Assembly: GCA_023897205.1 (NCBI GenBank)
Contig: JAHWDD010000007.1
Coordinates: forward strand, 2,046,001 to 2,110,000
Direction: 5' to 3'
DNA: 64,000 bases
Origin: Exophiala sp. HKRS030
Lineage: Eukaryota; Ascomycota; Eurotiomycetes; Chaetothyriales; Herpotrichiellaceae
The position numbers were made by a program, and so were the translations under genes. Under the pieces are notes generated by a model. That model had not been told where the DNA came from. It ran no database searches and saw nothing but the letters and a program-made list of their open reading frames with translations. Positions 44,194 to 54,757 of this stretch are shown piece by piece. Position 1 is the first letter of the stretch, and each line of letters begins with the position of its first letter.

Positions 44194-46110
44194 TCACGCG
44201 GTGTCCCTCCCTATCCCTTGTTTATACCTGGCCAACGCCCTCTCTCGACACGTCTTGTGGTCAACCATTGGCCTTGGGTACCCATTCTCCTTTGCGACCT
44301 TTTCATACCCACGGTTGTACGGATCGTGGATTCCCTTGCTGTCTTTGATGTCGGCGAGTTCGGGCACCCATCTGCGGATGTAGTCCCCCTGAGGGTCAAA
44401 TTTCTCGCTCTGAAGGAGGGGGTTGAAGATGCGGAAGTACGGCTGCGGGTCGACACCACAACTGGCGCTGAATCCCCATCCTCCGTTGTTCGACGCAAAA
44501 TCCCCGTCGAGCAGGTGCTCCATGAACCACTTTTCACCCATCCGCCAGTCTATCAGTAAGTCTTTGGCGAGGAACGACGCCACGATCATTCGACATCGGT
44601 TGTGCATGTACGCCATGTGCTGCACCTGTCTCATGGCGGCATCTACGATGGGGAAACCAGTCTTCCCCTGTGTCCATCTCTCGAATTGATCAAGATCGTA
44701 CTCCCACTCGATATTGCTGTACTCGGGTTTGAAAGGTTTGTTCATGCTGCAAATAAACTCATCAGAACGATTTTCCTCCAGTTGTCCAGATCTCTGGCAA
44801 ACAACTCACCAAACATAAGGCCAATGGCAAAGAACATGTTTGTAGAAATCCCTCCAAGCCACCTCCCCGATCCACATCGAGTGGCCTTGTTTTCTATCGT
44901 CGGTCAACTTCTTATTCGGTGCAGCGTCTCGCGCTTCCCGCACGACCGTACGTGCTGATATTGTTCCAGCTGCTAGGTGAGGACTCAGGATAGAGGTGGC
45001 GTTGGCCGAAGGAGTATTCCGCGTCTCGTGATAAGATCGTACTCTCTCCTGCAGGAAGCGATTTAGCCTCTCGAGGGCCTCTCGCTCCCCTGCCGGCCAT
45101 AACGCTCGATATCGATCCTTCTCCTCTTGAGACAGGTTTTTCGATGCGGGTGCTTGTGGTATTTGGGAGGTGAACAGATCGGCATACTTGGTTTTCGTGT
45201 TGCTGGGATTCCGGGTGGGCGGTGCGTGACATTCCAGTTCTTTTGGGTGCTGGTTCAAATATGCACACCACTTGCGATGCCACGGACTGTAGACCGACAT
45301 CTGCCCACCAGCTCCTGTCGATATTTTGCCGGGTTCGACCACACACGTATCGTGCACCACATTGAACGAGATGCCCCGGTCCAGGCACGATCTCACCATT
45401 GCCGCCTCCCGTCTCAGTTCATCCACTTCGTATTCCATGTTGCAAAAGACGTGCCGAGCGCCCCAACTATCACAAAGCTCCATCAATCTAGACGGCAACC
45501 CCCGTCTCTTGTTCACGGTCTCGACGTACAAGGGGATGCCGAGCTCTGCCAGATCATCTTTTAGTGTCTGGAGATTGCGGAGGATGAAATCAACACGCAC
45601 CGGTGCCGTGAGGTGTGCTTCAAAGTCCTGCGGCGAGACCAGGTAGACACAGATGAGCGGAACTCGATTTTCTTTTGCCTTTTCACTCGCGAGATGAAGT
45701 GCCTTGTTGTCCAACGTGCGGGTGTCGCACTTGAACCAGTGCACCACGCTCTCGTTCACGGGTATCTCGTCTCGTTCTGGTTTTGTCTCCCGTATGGCCT
45801 CTTTCAGGGCCTCAATTGGTCTTTCAATCTTTCCCGAGTTATAATCACGGGCTCGGTCGTTGGTCATCTCCGGAGGGTAGTATTTGCGAAGGACAATGCC
45901 GTACTTGATCTCTTTGGTCGAGTCCTTGTATTGATGAGATGTGCGTCGCTTCTTTTGCGGACGTGGCGCAGCAGCCACCGTTGGCCCGGCTATCGTTGTT
46001 GATTCAGCGGCCCTGCGCTTGAAGGGAGGCGCCATTGTCCACAATCCTGTCAGAGATGCTCTAGAGGTAGGGGTATGTAGGAGAAGCGGCAGTCGAACGA
46101 GCTTCAACAT
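44194..46110 (-). CDS. phr1: CPD DNA photolyase (class I)
   Basis: Exons complement(44810-46110) and complement(44194-44746), with a 63-nt intron (GTGAGT..GCAG), give 617 residues. The N-terminal antenna-binding domain starts near 125 (VHWFKCDTRTLDNKALHLAS). The FAD-binding domain holds LSPHLAAGTISARTVVREA, WIGEVAWRDFYKHVL, PYVCMNKPFKPEYSNIEW across the junction, and TGFPIVDAAMRQ. The photolyase signature GDFASNNGGWGFSASCGVDP is complete and of the CPD type (FRIFNPLLQSEKFDP). The enzyme uses blue light to split cyclobutane pyrimidine dimers. The start at 46110 adds a basic, leucine-rich leader (MLKLVRLPLLLHTPTSRAS) before a second ATG at 46035 that is followed by PKKRR-like basic patches. This suggests mitochondrial and nuclear forms, as in yeast Phr1. 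Confidence 0.95.
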
Positions 46111-46895
46111 GAACCGAATATTGAGGAGAGGGGAAGTGTAGGTAGGTCGCAATAATTGAACGGACGCATGTTTCGGTTCGTAGTAATATCATCAACTGGT
46201 GCATACGGAGTACCTACCTAGGTATATACAAAAAGATACAATCATGATGTCACCATCCACAAAGATTGTTTTTTCTTCCCCAGATGCTGCTGATCTTCTT
46301 GCCGCGCTCTGTCGATCGATCGAGCTCGCGTCTTTGGCACATGCCACGCGCGCGACAATCGGAGCCCTCCCGATATTTTCAAACGCCAGCCATTAAATTA
46401 TATCCCTGGGCCTCAGGAATGGGTTTTTTGGACATCGTCGGCAGGATGGTTTTTTTAGAGTTCTGAGTCTCTCTCATTATACTCGTAGTATCCGTAATAG
46501 CTGTAAAATGGATGCGACAGTTCCCCTAAGATCCAATTCGTTCCAATCCAGATCTTATGATTTTTATTTCACACAATACATCTCTCGCCAGGGCCCTCCT
46601 GTTTGGTACCCAGTTATTCAAAAAAACATAGCATGATGCGTCAAACCAGCCAGCCAGCCAGCCATTCCAGGCCATTTTTCCACACAAGTCACACTTCGTG
46701 CGCCGTCGCTGCTCCCTTTTCGTATGCGTAGCCATTTTTTCAGTAAATCCAAAAGTTTTCCGCCCAATTGATGCGCCTAATCACCCTAATCAATCAAACC
46801 CCCTGATAATATATGCCCTTCTTTTCGTAATGTCCATCGGTCGTCCTCATGCATGTAGAAACGAGCAAGTCAGTTTGACTCGACCACAAAGAAAA
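46111..46895. promoter_or_regulatory. Photolyase promoter and Sln1 3' flank
   Basis: 0.8 kb between two minus-strand genes. It contains TACGGAGTAC at 46204-46213, followed by CTACCTAGGTATATA about 100 bp upstream of the photolyase start. No gene seen. Confidence 0.5.
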
Positions 46896-49800
46896 TCATG
46901 ACAAAGGAGACACATTGTCAGAATCAATCGCCGGCACGTCTGGATCGTTGACCTTGGATGGTGCCACCGGATGACCGTTCACTGCCGTCGACGTGTTTAA
47001 TCGAGGCACCAGCGGTGTGCTTCCTTCATTCTCCTCCTCCGGTATGGTCGCGCAGTACTTCTTCAACACCTGTTTCAACGCCGGTCGTCGTATGGGCTTG
47101 GCGAGGAAATAGTCCATCCCAGACGCCATGCACTCATCTTCATTGGACTTTTCGGCAAATGCCGTCAATGCCACAATTGGGGCTGAGAATCCCATTTCTC
47201 GAATCAGTTTCGTCGATTGTATGCCGTCGAGGTTCGGCATCTGGACATCCATAAAGACCAGATCAAATCGTGCTCCACTGTGCATCGATTCTCGGACCTT
47301 GTCGAAAGCTTCTTGCCCATCCTTTGCAATGGTTACATCTGATAGCGTTAGAGGAACGTGTGTTCATACACATCAGCACAAGACTCACCGTAAACGTCCT
47401 CCAGGCGGAGCATGCGGAGGACCACTTCTTGATTGACTTTGTTGTCTTCGGCGACAAGCACTCGAACTTTCCGGCCCTTTTCAACTGCTTCATTCTCGAC
47501 CTTTTTCATCTCGTTGATCTTGGCCTCTTGAGATTCGCTCTTCTTGCTCTCCTTCGCCACGTATGGCTGCGTGAAGCCGACGATCCTAGGCACATCGGCG
47601 AGTGAATCATTTCGTGTCGACCCGAGAGACGTTGTAGAGCCATTATGATTGTGAGTAGTGTCGCCAGTGTCGTGTAATGGCTGGCCAACAAGACTGCTTG
47701 CTTTTGAGTGGGATCGGTGTGTGGAGGAGGCCATTGAAGGGGACCGCTCCGACACGTACCTTAGGGGGATACGCATAGTAAACTTGCTTCCGACGCCGAC
47801 GGTGCTGTCTAGAGAAATATCACCGCCCATAAGTGCCGCTAACTGAGCGCAGATACTCAACCCGAGCCCAGTACCTCCGTATTTCTTGCTCAACCCTAAA
47901 TCACCCTGAACGAAGGGTTCGAAGATCTTCTTCTGTTGCTCAGGCGGAATTCCTGGGCCAGTGTCTTCGACCTCAAATTCGAAACTGAGATCTTTGGTAT
48001 TGATAGGGGGCGGCGACATAGACCTTTGCCGTTCAGCGACTTTGTGAATGTGTGTCGTACCGCCTGCTACGTTGATGCTGAGTTTCGAGTCTTCATTTGA
48101 GCTGTTGTGAGTGTTGGTGTAGCCTTTCTCTTGGTCCACGCTGTCTTGAGGAGCAAGTGAGCTGTCTGACATTCGGACCCTCTTAGTACTGGAAGTCTTC
48201 GACTTTCGCGAATTGAGAGATGATTTTCTAGCACTGCCTGCCCTGCTGAGCTCGTGCTCAACCAAGCCGGTGCAGCGTACCCGAACGGTCACCGAACCAT
48301 GTGGGGGTGTAAATTTGAGACTGTTACTGACGAAGTTCATCAGAACTTGCAAGATTCGGTTTTTGTCGCCCCAGAGACACATGTCTCGAACCCGGCCTGT
48401 GCCACCAGGCCCATACAATTTGTCGCCAGAAAAGTCAGATGCATCGCCGAATGCATCGCTCGTACCGAGGAAGAGCACTTTGAGGTCAACCTGAGCTTCA
48501 CGAGCCTGCTTTTCGAAGGTTGGAAGTAGTTGAGCACTCAAGTCGCTAATTCTGAATTCGGCTTCATCAATAGACAGTTGTTGTCCGACTTCATTCTTGC
48601 TGAATGTTAACAGGTCGGTAAGGAGGTGAAGGAGCAGGTCACCAGACTTGTAGATTGTGTTAAGGGTCGACCGTATTCTTCCTAGGTCGTCTTCATTCAT
48701 ACAGACGGTGGTCAGTCCGAGGATGCCATTCAATGGAGTCTTCAATTCATGCGAAATGTTCGCGATGAACAAAGTTTTGCTCTGATTTGCTGCCTCCGCG
48801 GCCTTCTTGCTCTTCTCGAGCTCTGCAGTACGCTGTTTTACCCTTTCCTCCAGGCGCTCATAATGCATAACCAGCTCGTCCGACATTTCATTGAAAGTCC
48901 GCGTCAGGTCAGTCAGCTCATCTGTCACACAATGCCGGCGTTCGGGCACCTTCCGCGGTATTCTGAAAGTCCTACGACGCGTTCGAGGAGTGGAAGATCG
49001 TGAAGCCTGCCGAGATTTTGAGCTCTTCAAAAAGGCACCAAAAAAGCCTTCTTTCCTCGCCAGATTTTCGTCTGGAGACTCCTGAGCGTCTTCAGTCTCG
49101 GCATTCGGAGCACCTGTGGAACTAGAATAGGCGCTCGCATCGTCTGGCTGGTAAGGTTCCACAGTTTTTGCCGTCGCAGCGTAGAGCTGCCGAATTGGGG
49201 TGATGGAGTAGTGTGCAACCGGAAACATGACGAAGATCAAGAATCCAGTAACACTGAACACACAGGCAATGACAACATCGCGTAAGTGATTGATCGGTGC
49301 AACGACTTCTCCATGTGACTCTTCCACTAGGAGAACCCAGTCTACCAATATGTTCGAGATGGTGGCATATCCGACAGAGACTTTGGCATTGTCCTCGTTG
49401 TGTGTGGAGATATATGCTCCGGCATTATTGATCGCATTGTTTTTCTTCGCCCATGCTGCTACAACTGCTGGGTATGATGACATCTTGAACGGTATGGTAG
49501 CGTTTGCTACACTTGCTCTAGCTTGATGTCGATGCTGGAGTGTAGAATTGCTGTGAGGAGGGAGCACAAACCGTACCGACTCTTTACTTGCTTGTTCCGC
49601 CGAAGAACCACGAATCTTGATGTCGAAGTGGTTATATGTGGTATCTGGACCTACAAGAAGCATCTCGCCCGTGGAACCCAGCCCCTCGGGCGAATTTTGG
49701 ACATTATAGAGCATTTCGCAATTGACCAGCACAGTCAACCATCCCAACACGTCAGACCGAGACGTGTTATTGATAATGGCGACCGTCACAGACAAGAGCG

Positions 49801-50422
49801 AATAGGACTCGTTGACAGCCATCGGACCAATGAACAAAGGTGAGCCTGGAGTGATAGTTCGACCATCATACGACACGGTCGAGTAATTTTCCCCTGATAC
49901 TTTAGCGCCGTAGGTCAGATTAGGATATAAAGTAGGCGGATATCCTTGATCTGGATCGCCCAAATAGACGTCGGAGCCATTGGGGTATTTGTATGGTAGC
50001 TGGACAGGCGGAAGCCCAGCAGCTGTAACATTTGTAAGCCCGCTGGCGGTATTGGAATCACCTTCACCGACGTTAGGAAACAATGCTGCCTGTACCATGA
50101 GTGAACCGTCCGCCAGGGCACCTTGCAAGTCGCTTTGAGAGCGGACCCAGTTCTCATCGCTGGTGTTGCCTGCGTAGTATCTCCCGAAAGCGCTCTGGAT
50201 CAAAATCCTCGTTGAGACCGAATTCACCTGCGACTCGTAAAGAAGGAGGGAGCTCGAAATTTGAGCTGCTTTGAGGGAAGCAGTTAACGATAAGCCAGAT
50301 AGTCGGATGCCCTTGATGAAGTTGTAGTTCTGGAACCAGACTGCAAGTGCAAGGACCATAAGAGAGGTTAGAGAGCAGAGGAGAACAAGCAACGCAAGTT
50401 GCTCGCGTATGGATATCCGCAT
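46896..50422 (-). CDS. sln1: Sln1-type transmembrane hybrid histidine kinase (group VI)
   Basis: Exons complement(47389-50422) and complement(46896-47338), with a 50-nt intron (GTGAGT..TATCAG), give 1158 residues. TM1 is at 11-30 and TM2 at 382-402. Between them lies a 350-residue external domain with many Asn-X-Ser/Thr sites. A HAMP-like segment with a basic serine-rich insert follows. The kinase core has the H-box [12 protein letters not shown] (His558), an N-box ([17 protein letters not shown]), an ATPase domain interrupted by a long Ser/Lys/Arg-rich insert, DTGPGIPP and GGTGLGLSI. The receiver starts at [14 protein letters not shown], with phosphoacceptor Asp1042 (LVFMDVQMP) in exon 2 and the conserved Lys in FLAKPIRR. 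Yeast Sln1 is the osmosensor that restrains the Hog1 MAPK cascade via Ypd1 and Ssk1; the same role is inferred. Confidence 0.94.
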
Positions 50423-51154
50423 AACGGCGGCTGGCTGGACCAGGAAGCCCTTTGCATCTCAAAATCAATATCCAACCGCGTCCATTCTCTTTCGCCGTCG
50501 GCTTTGTCACCTGTGCATACTGATGGGCGTCGGAAACTCGCTGCGACAGAGCGACAGAGCCTGGTAGTTCGACACGTTCGAGGACAGGTGGTCGGTCTCG
50601 GTGTCGTGAAGGAGGATTTGATGAAGGATTGGGAGGAGCAATAGCCGAGTTCTTTTCGAAGTCGAGGCTCTTATGCCGACTTGCGCATGAGCGAGTTGTA
50701 TCTGAAGTAGGAGTGAAATCGAAGAGACCACCAATCAACCGAGGTAGTCGTAGAGGAAATCTAATATCGAGGACCAGATGGTATCTGAGATCGGAGGAAG
50801 TACTGCGGAGGGCGATTAAAGGCGAGCAGAGAAGAGTAACAACAGTGATGATCGCTGGGGTCGAAGAGTTGACAAGCCCTACGAGCACAGCAAGGAGTGG
50901 GTTCAGACGCCGGCCAACATGGCAATCTTTTTAACCGGGGAATATGAGGTACGGAGGACAAGTCGCCCAAGCACTCGTACTCGTACAATAGGTGTACATA
51001 GGCACTTGGCTCCGGCGCTCTAAAGGGACTTAACCTCCTTGGTAATCCGGACGCAGTTTTTCCAGGCACATTTGAGTGGTCTAGATGCCTTGCAAAGGGG
51101 GAATTAAGCTAGGCTAGTGTTCCATCACATCTCCGACATACCAACGCCCGCCGT
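50423..51154. promoter_or_regulatory. Sln1-type kinase promoter/leader
   Basis: 0.7 kb upstream of the kinase start. A long minus-strand open frame continues through it but is out of frame with the kinase and not protein-like. No separate gene seen. Confidence 0.5.
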
Positions 51155-51806
51155 CTAAAGAAAGCCACGAGGTGTTCGCAACACTAAAAGACACTCGCTA
51201 CTCGCTGGTCGTTCCGGCAAACTTTCAACGTCCAACAAAGGTCCCCGCCGACAAGTCTTGTAGCACAAGGGGCGAGAAAGTATCTCCCACCCAGGCACAC
51301 TCCATATTACGGTGGTTGCCGTACTGGGTTTGTTGATACAAACACCCAAGATATTGGCCATGTTGTTAGGCTGATTGGGTGGAGCGCACCATTGTCCAGC
51401 AGAATCGTCGATTGGATGCGCCACTACCACTGGCACCACCAGACCATCGCCTTCTGAAAGGCCCCATGCGTGGAGGATGAATTGCCCATCCCTTTTCAGA
51501 TTGGCCTCTACGAATAAGCGAGCTCCACCAAAACTCGCTCCAGTAGCCTTCCGAGCATCTGTTTCTGCGGACTTTGGGCGGTCCGTGGTATCTGCTTGCC
51601 CTTGCTCTCACTTTGGGTACGAGTAGCGTCTCAGGCGATTCTTGTATACCTATATGCTGAATGGTACATTTGAGGAGAGATGCATGCCATGTGATGCAAT
51701 GCTAATACTGACTCGGGGGGCACGTCCAACCAGGAACAGGAGCCTTATAGCCCTGGACACGCGGGTTTGACGTACAACCGGCGCTTCCAGTACCAGTTTG
51801 TGCCAT
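51155..51806 (-). CDS. Small hypothetical protein (two exons)
   Basis: Proposed exons complement(51713-51806) and complement(51155-51600) give 179 residues. The intron (112 nt, GTCAGT..GCAAG) joins MAQTGTGSAGCTSNPRVQGY and a Pro-rich end of exon 1 to a well-composed exon 2 containing ASFGGARLFVEANLKRDGQF, then GLVVPVVVAHPIDDSAGQWC and PPNQPNNMANILGVCINKP. An acceptor 6 nt further on is equally in frame. Exon 2 stays open for about 149 codons and reads as a beta-rich folded region. The last 45 residues are less convincing; a donor (GTAATA) at the end of the good stretch may start a second intron. No family is recognised. It diverges from the STAND-N gene. Confidence 0.45.
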
Positions 51807-52738
51807 TTTGAGACTGACCAGAGATGCACACCATCCCAAAATGTACAGTTGGCAGTGGGAGAAAAACAGAAGCTATCACTAGCACTGTGGTCAATCTGCC
51901 GCACTGGTCTCAAAGGATCTTCTATCCTCCGGACTCCATTCACACTAACGATATGGGATGAGGTGTATTCTTGTCGAGAACGACATATATTCTACAGAGT
52001 ACCTCCGTATCATCGTCGACTATCTACTACACCTCAATCTGCCAACTGGTGAGACCTGAAAGGCGAATGCTCCGATGTAAGGCCAAGCAGAGAACCACAG
52101 CTGGTGTGGCATCGTGCAATGCACGAACACCCCATAGCCCAGTTTTGTGGGTAAAATGATACGCCGTTATCACAGCAGGATTTGGCGGTGAAAGCAGCAC
52201 CAACTGTAGAAATACCCTCCATGGAACGTTCCTCCTAATCAAAGCTTCCTCATCATTTTCCCACTCGAGCCACGATTGTGATGCAGCGAATATAATCATC
52301 GCCGAAAGGCTCACTGCTGACATGATTTTGGCCCTGGAAAAAGTCCGCTGCATTACCATACCTGCCGAGATGACTGTGTGGTCGCCAGCTCCCATCTGTC
52401 TACACGCTGGCCTTCCACCAGTGACATCTTGTTCCCTACACAGGTAAGCTGTGAGTGGTGACACCAATACGGATTTTTGGGTGAGTGGCCGGGATTTTTG
52501 TTCATGGCCATCCCTGATGTAGAGAAATCCCCAACAACTGCGCTGCGCCGCTTCCCCGCTGCGCCTGAACCAGCCTTGTGGCGTATGTCTTCTGCACACT
52601 TTGCAAGTTCACGTCGAATTGTGTCGCGCCACTCGGAGGACATTGTCGTTCGAGGCCTGATGACTTTCTTCTATTTCTTGTGTGCTTCCTCTTGGCTGTT
52701 GTATTATCCCATCGACGTTTCTGCGCCTCAAGTCTGAG
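51807..52738. promoter_or_regulatory. Divergent promoter, 0.9 kb
   Basis: Between the small hypothetical gene (minus) and the STAND-N gene (plus). A minus-strand open frame at 52027-52599 (hydrophobic, 190 codons, no good start) is not accepted. Confidence 0.45.
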
Positions 52739-54757
52739 ATGGCCAACATGGCCAACACTGGTACGTCATTCACGCAACCACCACGACCTCGAGTCACTTT
52801 CTAATGGTTTGGTCGCAGCAGCCATCGCCTCAGTTCTCGGGGTCGCAGGAGCTGGTTTTAGGCTGTCCCTCATTCTCAATGCCATCAGCTGTGAAATTGT
52901 CAATGCTGGTTTCGAAGTCCACGGTATATCCAAAGGCGTCACTCTGTTTTCTACGATGCTCAAACAGACCGGCACTGTCCTTCAGACGGCGGATTCGGTC
53001 CACTCCACAGAAGCCATCGAGACTGCAATGTCAATAGCGGACGAGAGCACTCGCGTGTTTGATGAAATAAACGATATGCTTGATCGCTTGGGCACCAAGT
53101 CTAGCGATGGAAGTGCCACCCCGAGTATTCAGCAGAGATTCAGATGGTGTTTCAAGAAGAACAGAGTGACATATTTGATGGCCCAGCTGGAGAGCTTGAA
53201 GTTGAGCCTGGCAGTCATGCTGCAGGTTATCCAGCTGGGACAACTCATGGCATCCACATCCCGCAGGTGCGTAGCACCAGTGACTAATAAATGTCGCTAT
53301 TCTAACATACAATCGTGTTGTATAGAGATCCTCCTGAAGAAGTCGCGCTGAAGACAGAAGCTATCAAGCAAGAACGCTTGGAGGCGCAGAACGCTGTCAT
53401 TGTTCGTTACTGGCAGATGAGCAAGATGGATCGCGTCTTCGAGGCGTCCAGGAGAGAGGAGGAAGATGATCGTCGAGCCAGCATTGACAATGAGGCGGCC
53501 AAGGATGATGAATTGAAGTTGGTGTCAACAAACGAGTCATTATCCACATACGAGCCACCTCCCCCGGAATATGCACCCTCGACTACGCTGATCAAACTGC
53601 CGGTTTTCTCTCTAGGTGAATTGGATCAAACCCTTCATAAAATCAAGGGCTCACCGAAAGAGATGATTCAAGTCTCGGATCAAGCTATTGATCCGCTTCT
53701 CGAACGATGGACAAACTGGCGCGAGGTCAGGGAAAGGCGGCACAATCGTGATTCTGGCGGACGTTATGTCCCTTCGGTCCAAAATCTTAATGAGGAAGAT
53801 GAAGATCTACCTTATCATGAGCGCTACCGGGAACGGGATGACATATCACGAGGATACTATCTCGAGGGTACTACCACCGATTGGAGAAAACCCAACTCTT
53901 CGGCAGCACGACATGAGGCCTACCGAAGGAGAAAACGCTATGAGAATTATCAGCCCAGCGTGAGTGCTGCTAGCAGCGATGTTGAGGATTCCCCTGGGAG
54001 CACCAGCTCTAAAAGAAAAGTTGCTCGGCATCATGTCATTGACTCCAGCTCCGAGTCGTCAGCATCAGAGGCAGAGGTTGCTCAGCCTAAATCGCGACGG
54101 CGAAGTAGTGGTGAAGGACCCACACCAGAGCGCAAAATATCATACGCAGAAGGCGCTCCCATTGCACATGCTCATACCACCACCCAACCTCCCACATGGA
54201 TGGCTTCCAATCCCCCAAACAACACAAACAGACCGCCCTCAATAACGTCCGCTCAATCAACAGCATCCAGGCTCTCCTCCCCAGCATACCACCCTCCCGG
54301 ACATCGTCCTTGGGCGGCGCCGGATCAGAATATGGGGCATCACAGCCTATCCTCACCCATCCCTCCCATCCATACAGCCAACGCGCTGAATCCCTATTCT
54401 AATTATTCTACACATTCGAATAATGCATACCACCAATACCCAGCTCAATCTCAACTGCAACCACCTTCACCCTACCTACCACCATCGAGTCCACAGTCCA
54501 GATACTTGCAACAGCCAACAAGCCGGATGGGTTTGCCACCACGACCTGTTTCTCAAGATGGTAAACAAGCGCGGTCCCCTTCCCGCCTGGCTCAACACAA
54601 CACGACAGCGCGATCACACGGCAGAGGGGATGGTGAGAAGCGCCATTCCAGAGAAAAGTCAACCAAACAAAACTTAAAAGAAGGCGCTACCAAAGGCTTG
54701 CTCGGAGCCGGAGCAATCGCCGGTTTCTTGGAAGCCCTAGAAGGCCTCAGCCTCTAA
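52739..54757 (+). CDS. Fungal STAND-type N-terminal domain protein lacking an NTPase module
   Basis: Exons 52739-52760, 52819-53266 and 53326-54757 give 633 residues; the second intron has a TCTAAC branch site. Residues 1-165 resemble the fungal N-terminal domain found on many STAND/NLR-like proteins: AAIASVLGVAGAGFRLSLIL, then VTLFSTMLKQTGTVLQTADS and amphipathic helices. No P-loop, NACHT, NB-ARC or repeat domain follows. Instead there is a long disordered region: charged (about 200-330), Ser/Arg-rich, then Pro/His/Tyr/Gln-rich to about 610. The last 22 residues carry a glycine-rich helix (KGLLGAGAIAGFLEALEGL). Related architectures occur as signalling adaptors or cell-death effectors, but nothing here proves that. 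It is single-copy in the window. Confidence 0.82.

Noticed and set aside
50154..50888. 245-codon minus-strand frame upstream of the Sln1-type kinase
   Set aside because: Out of frame with and overlapping the kinase N-terminus; most likely leader sequence.
52027..52599. 190-codon hydrophobic minus-strand frame
   Set aside because: The first part is arginine-rich and unconvincing; the hydrophobic end could be a short membrane protein, but no start or homologue can be named.
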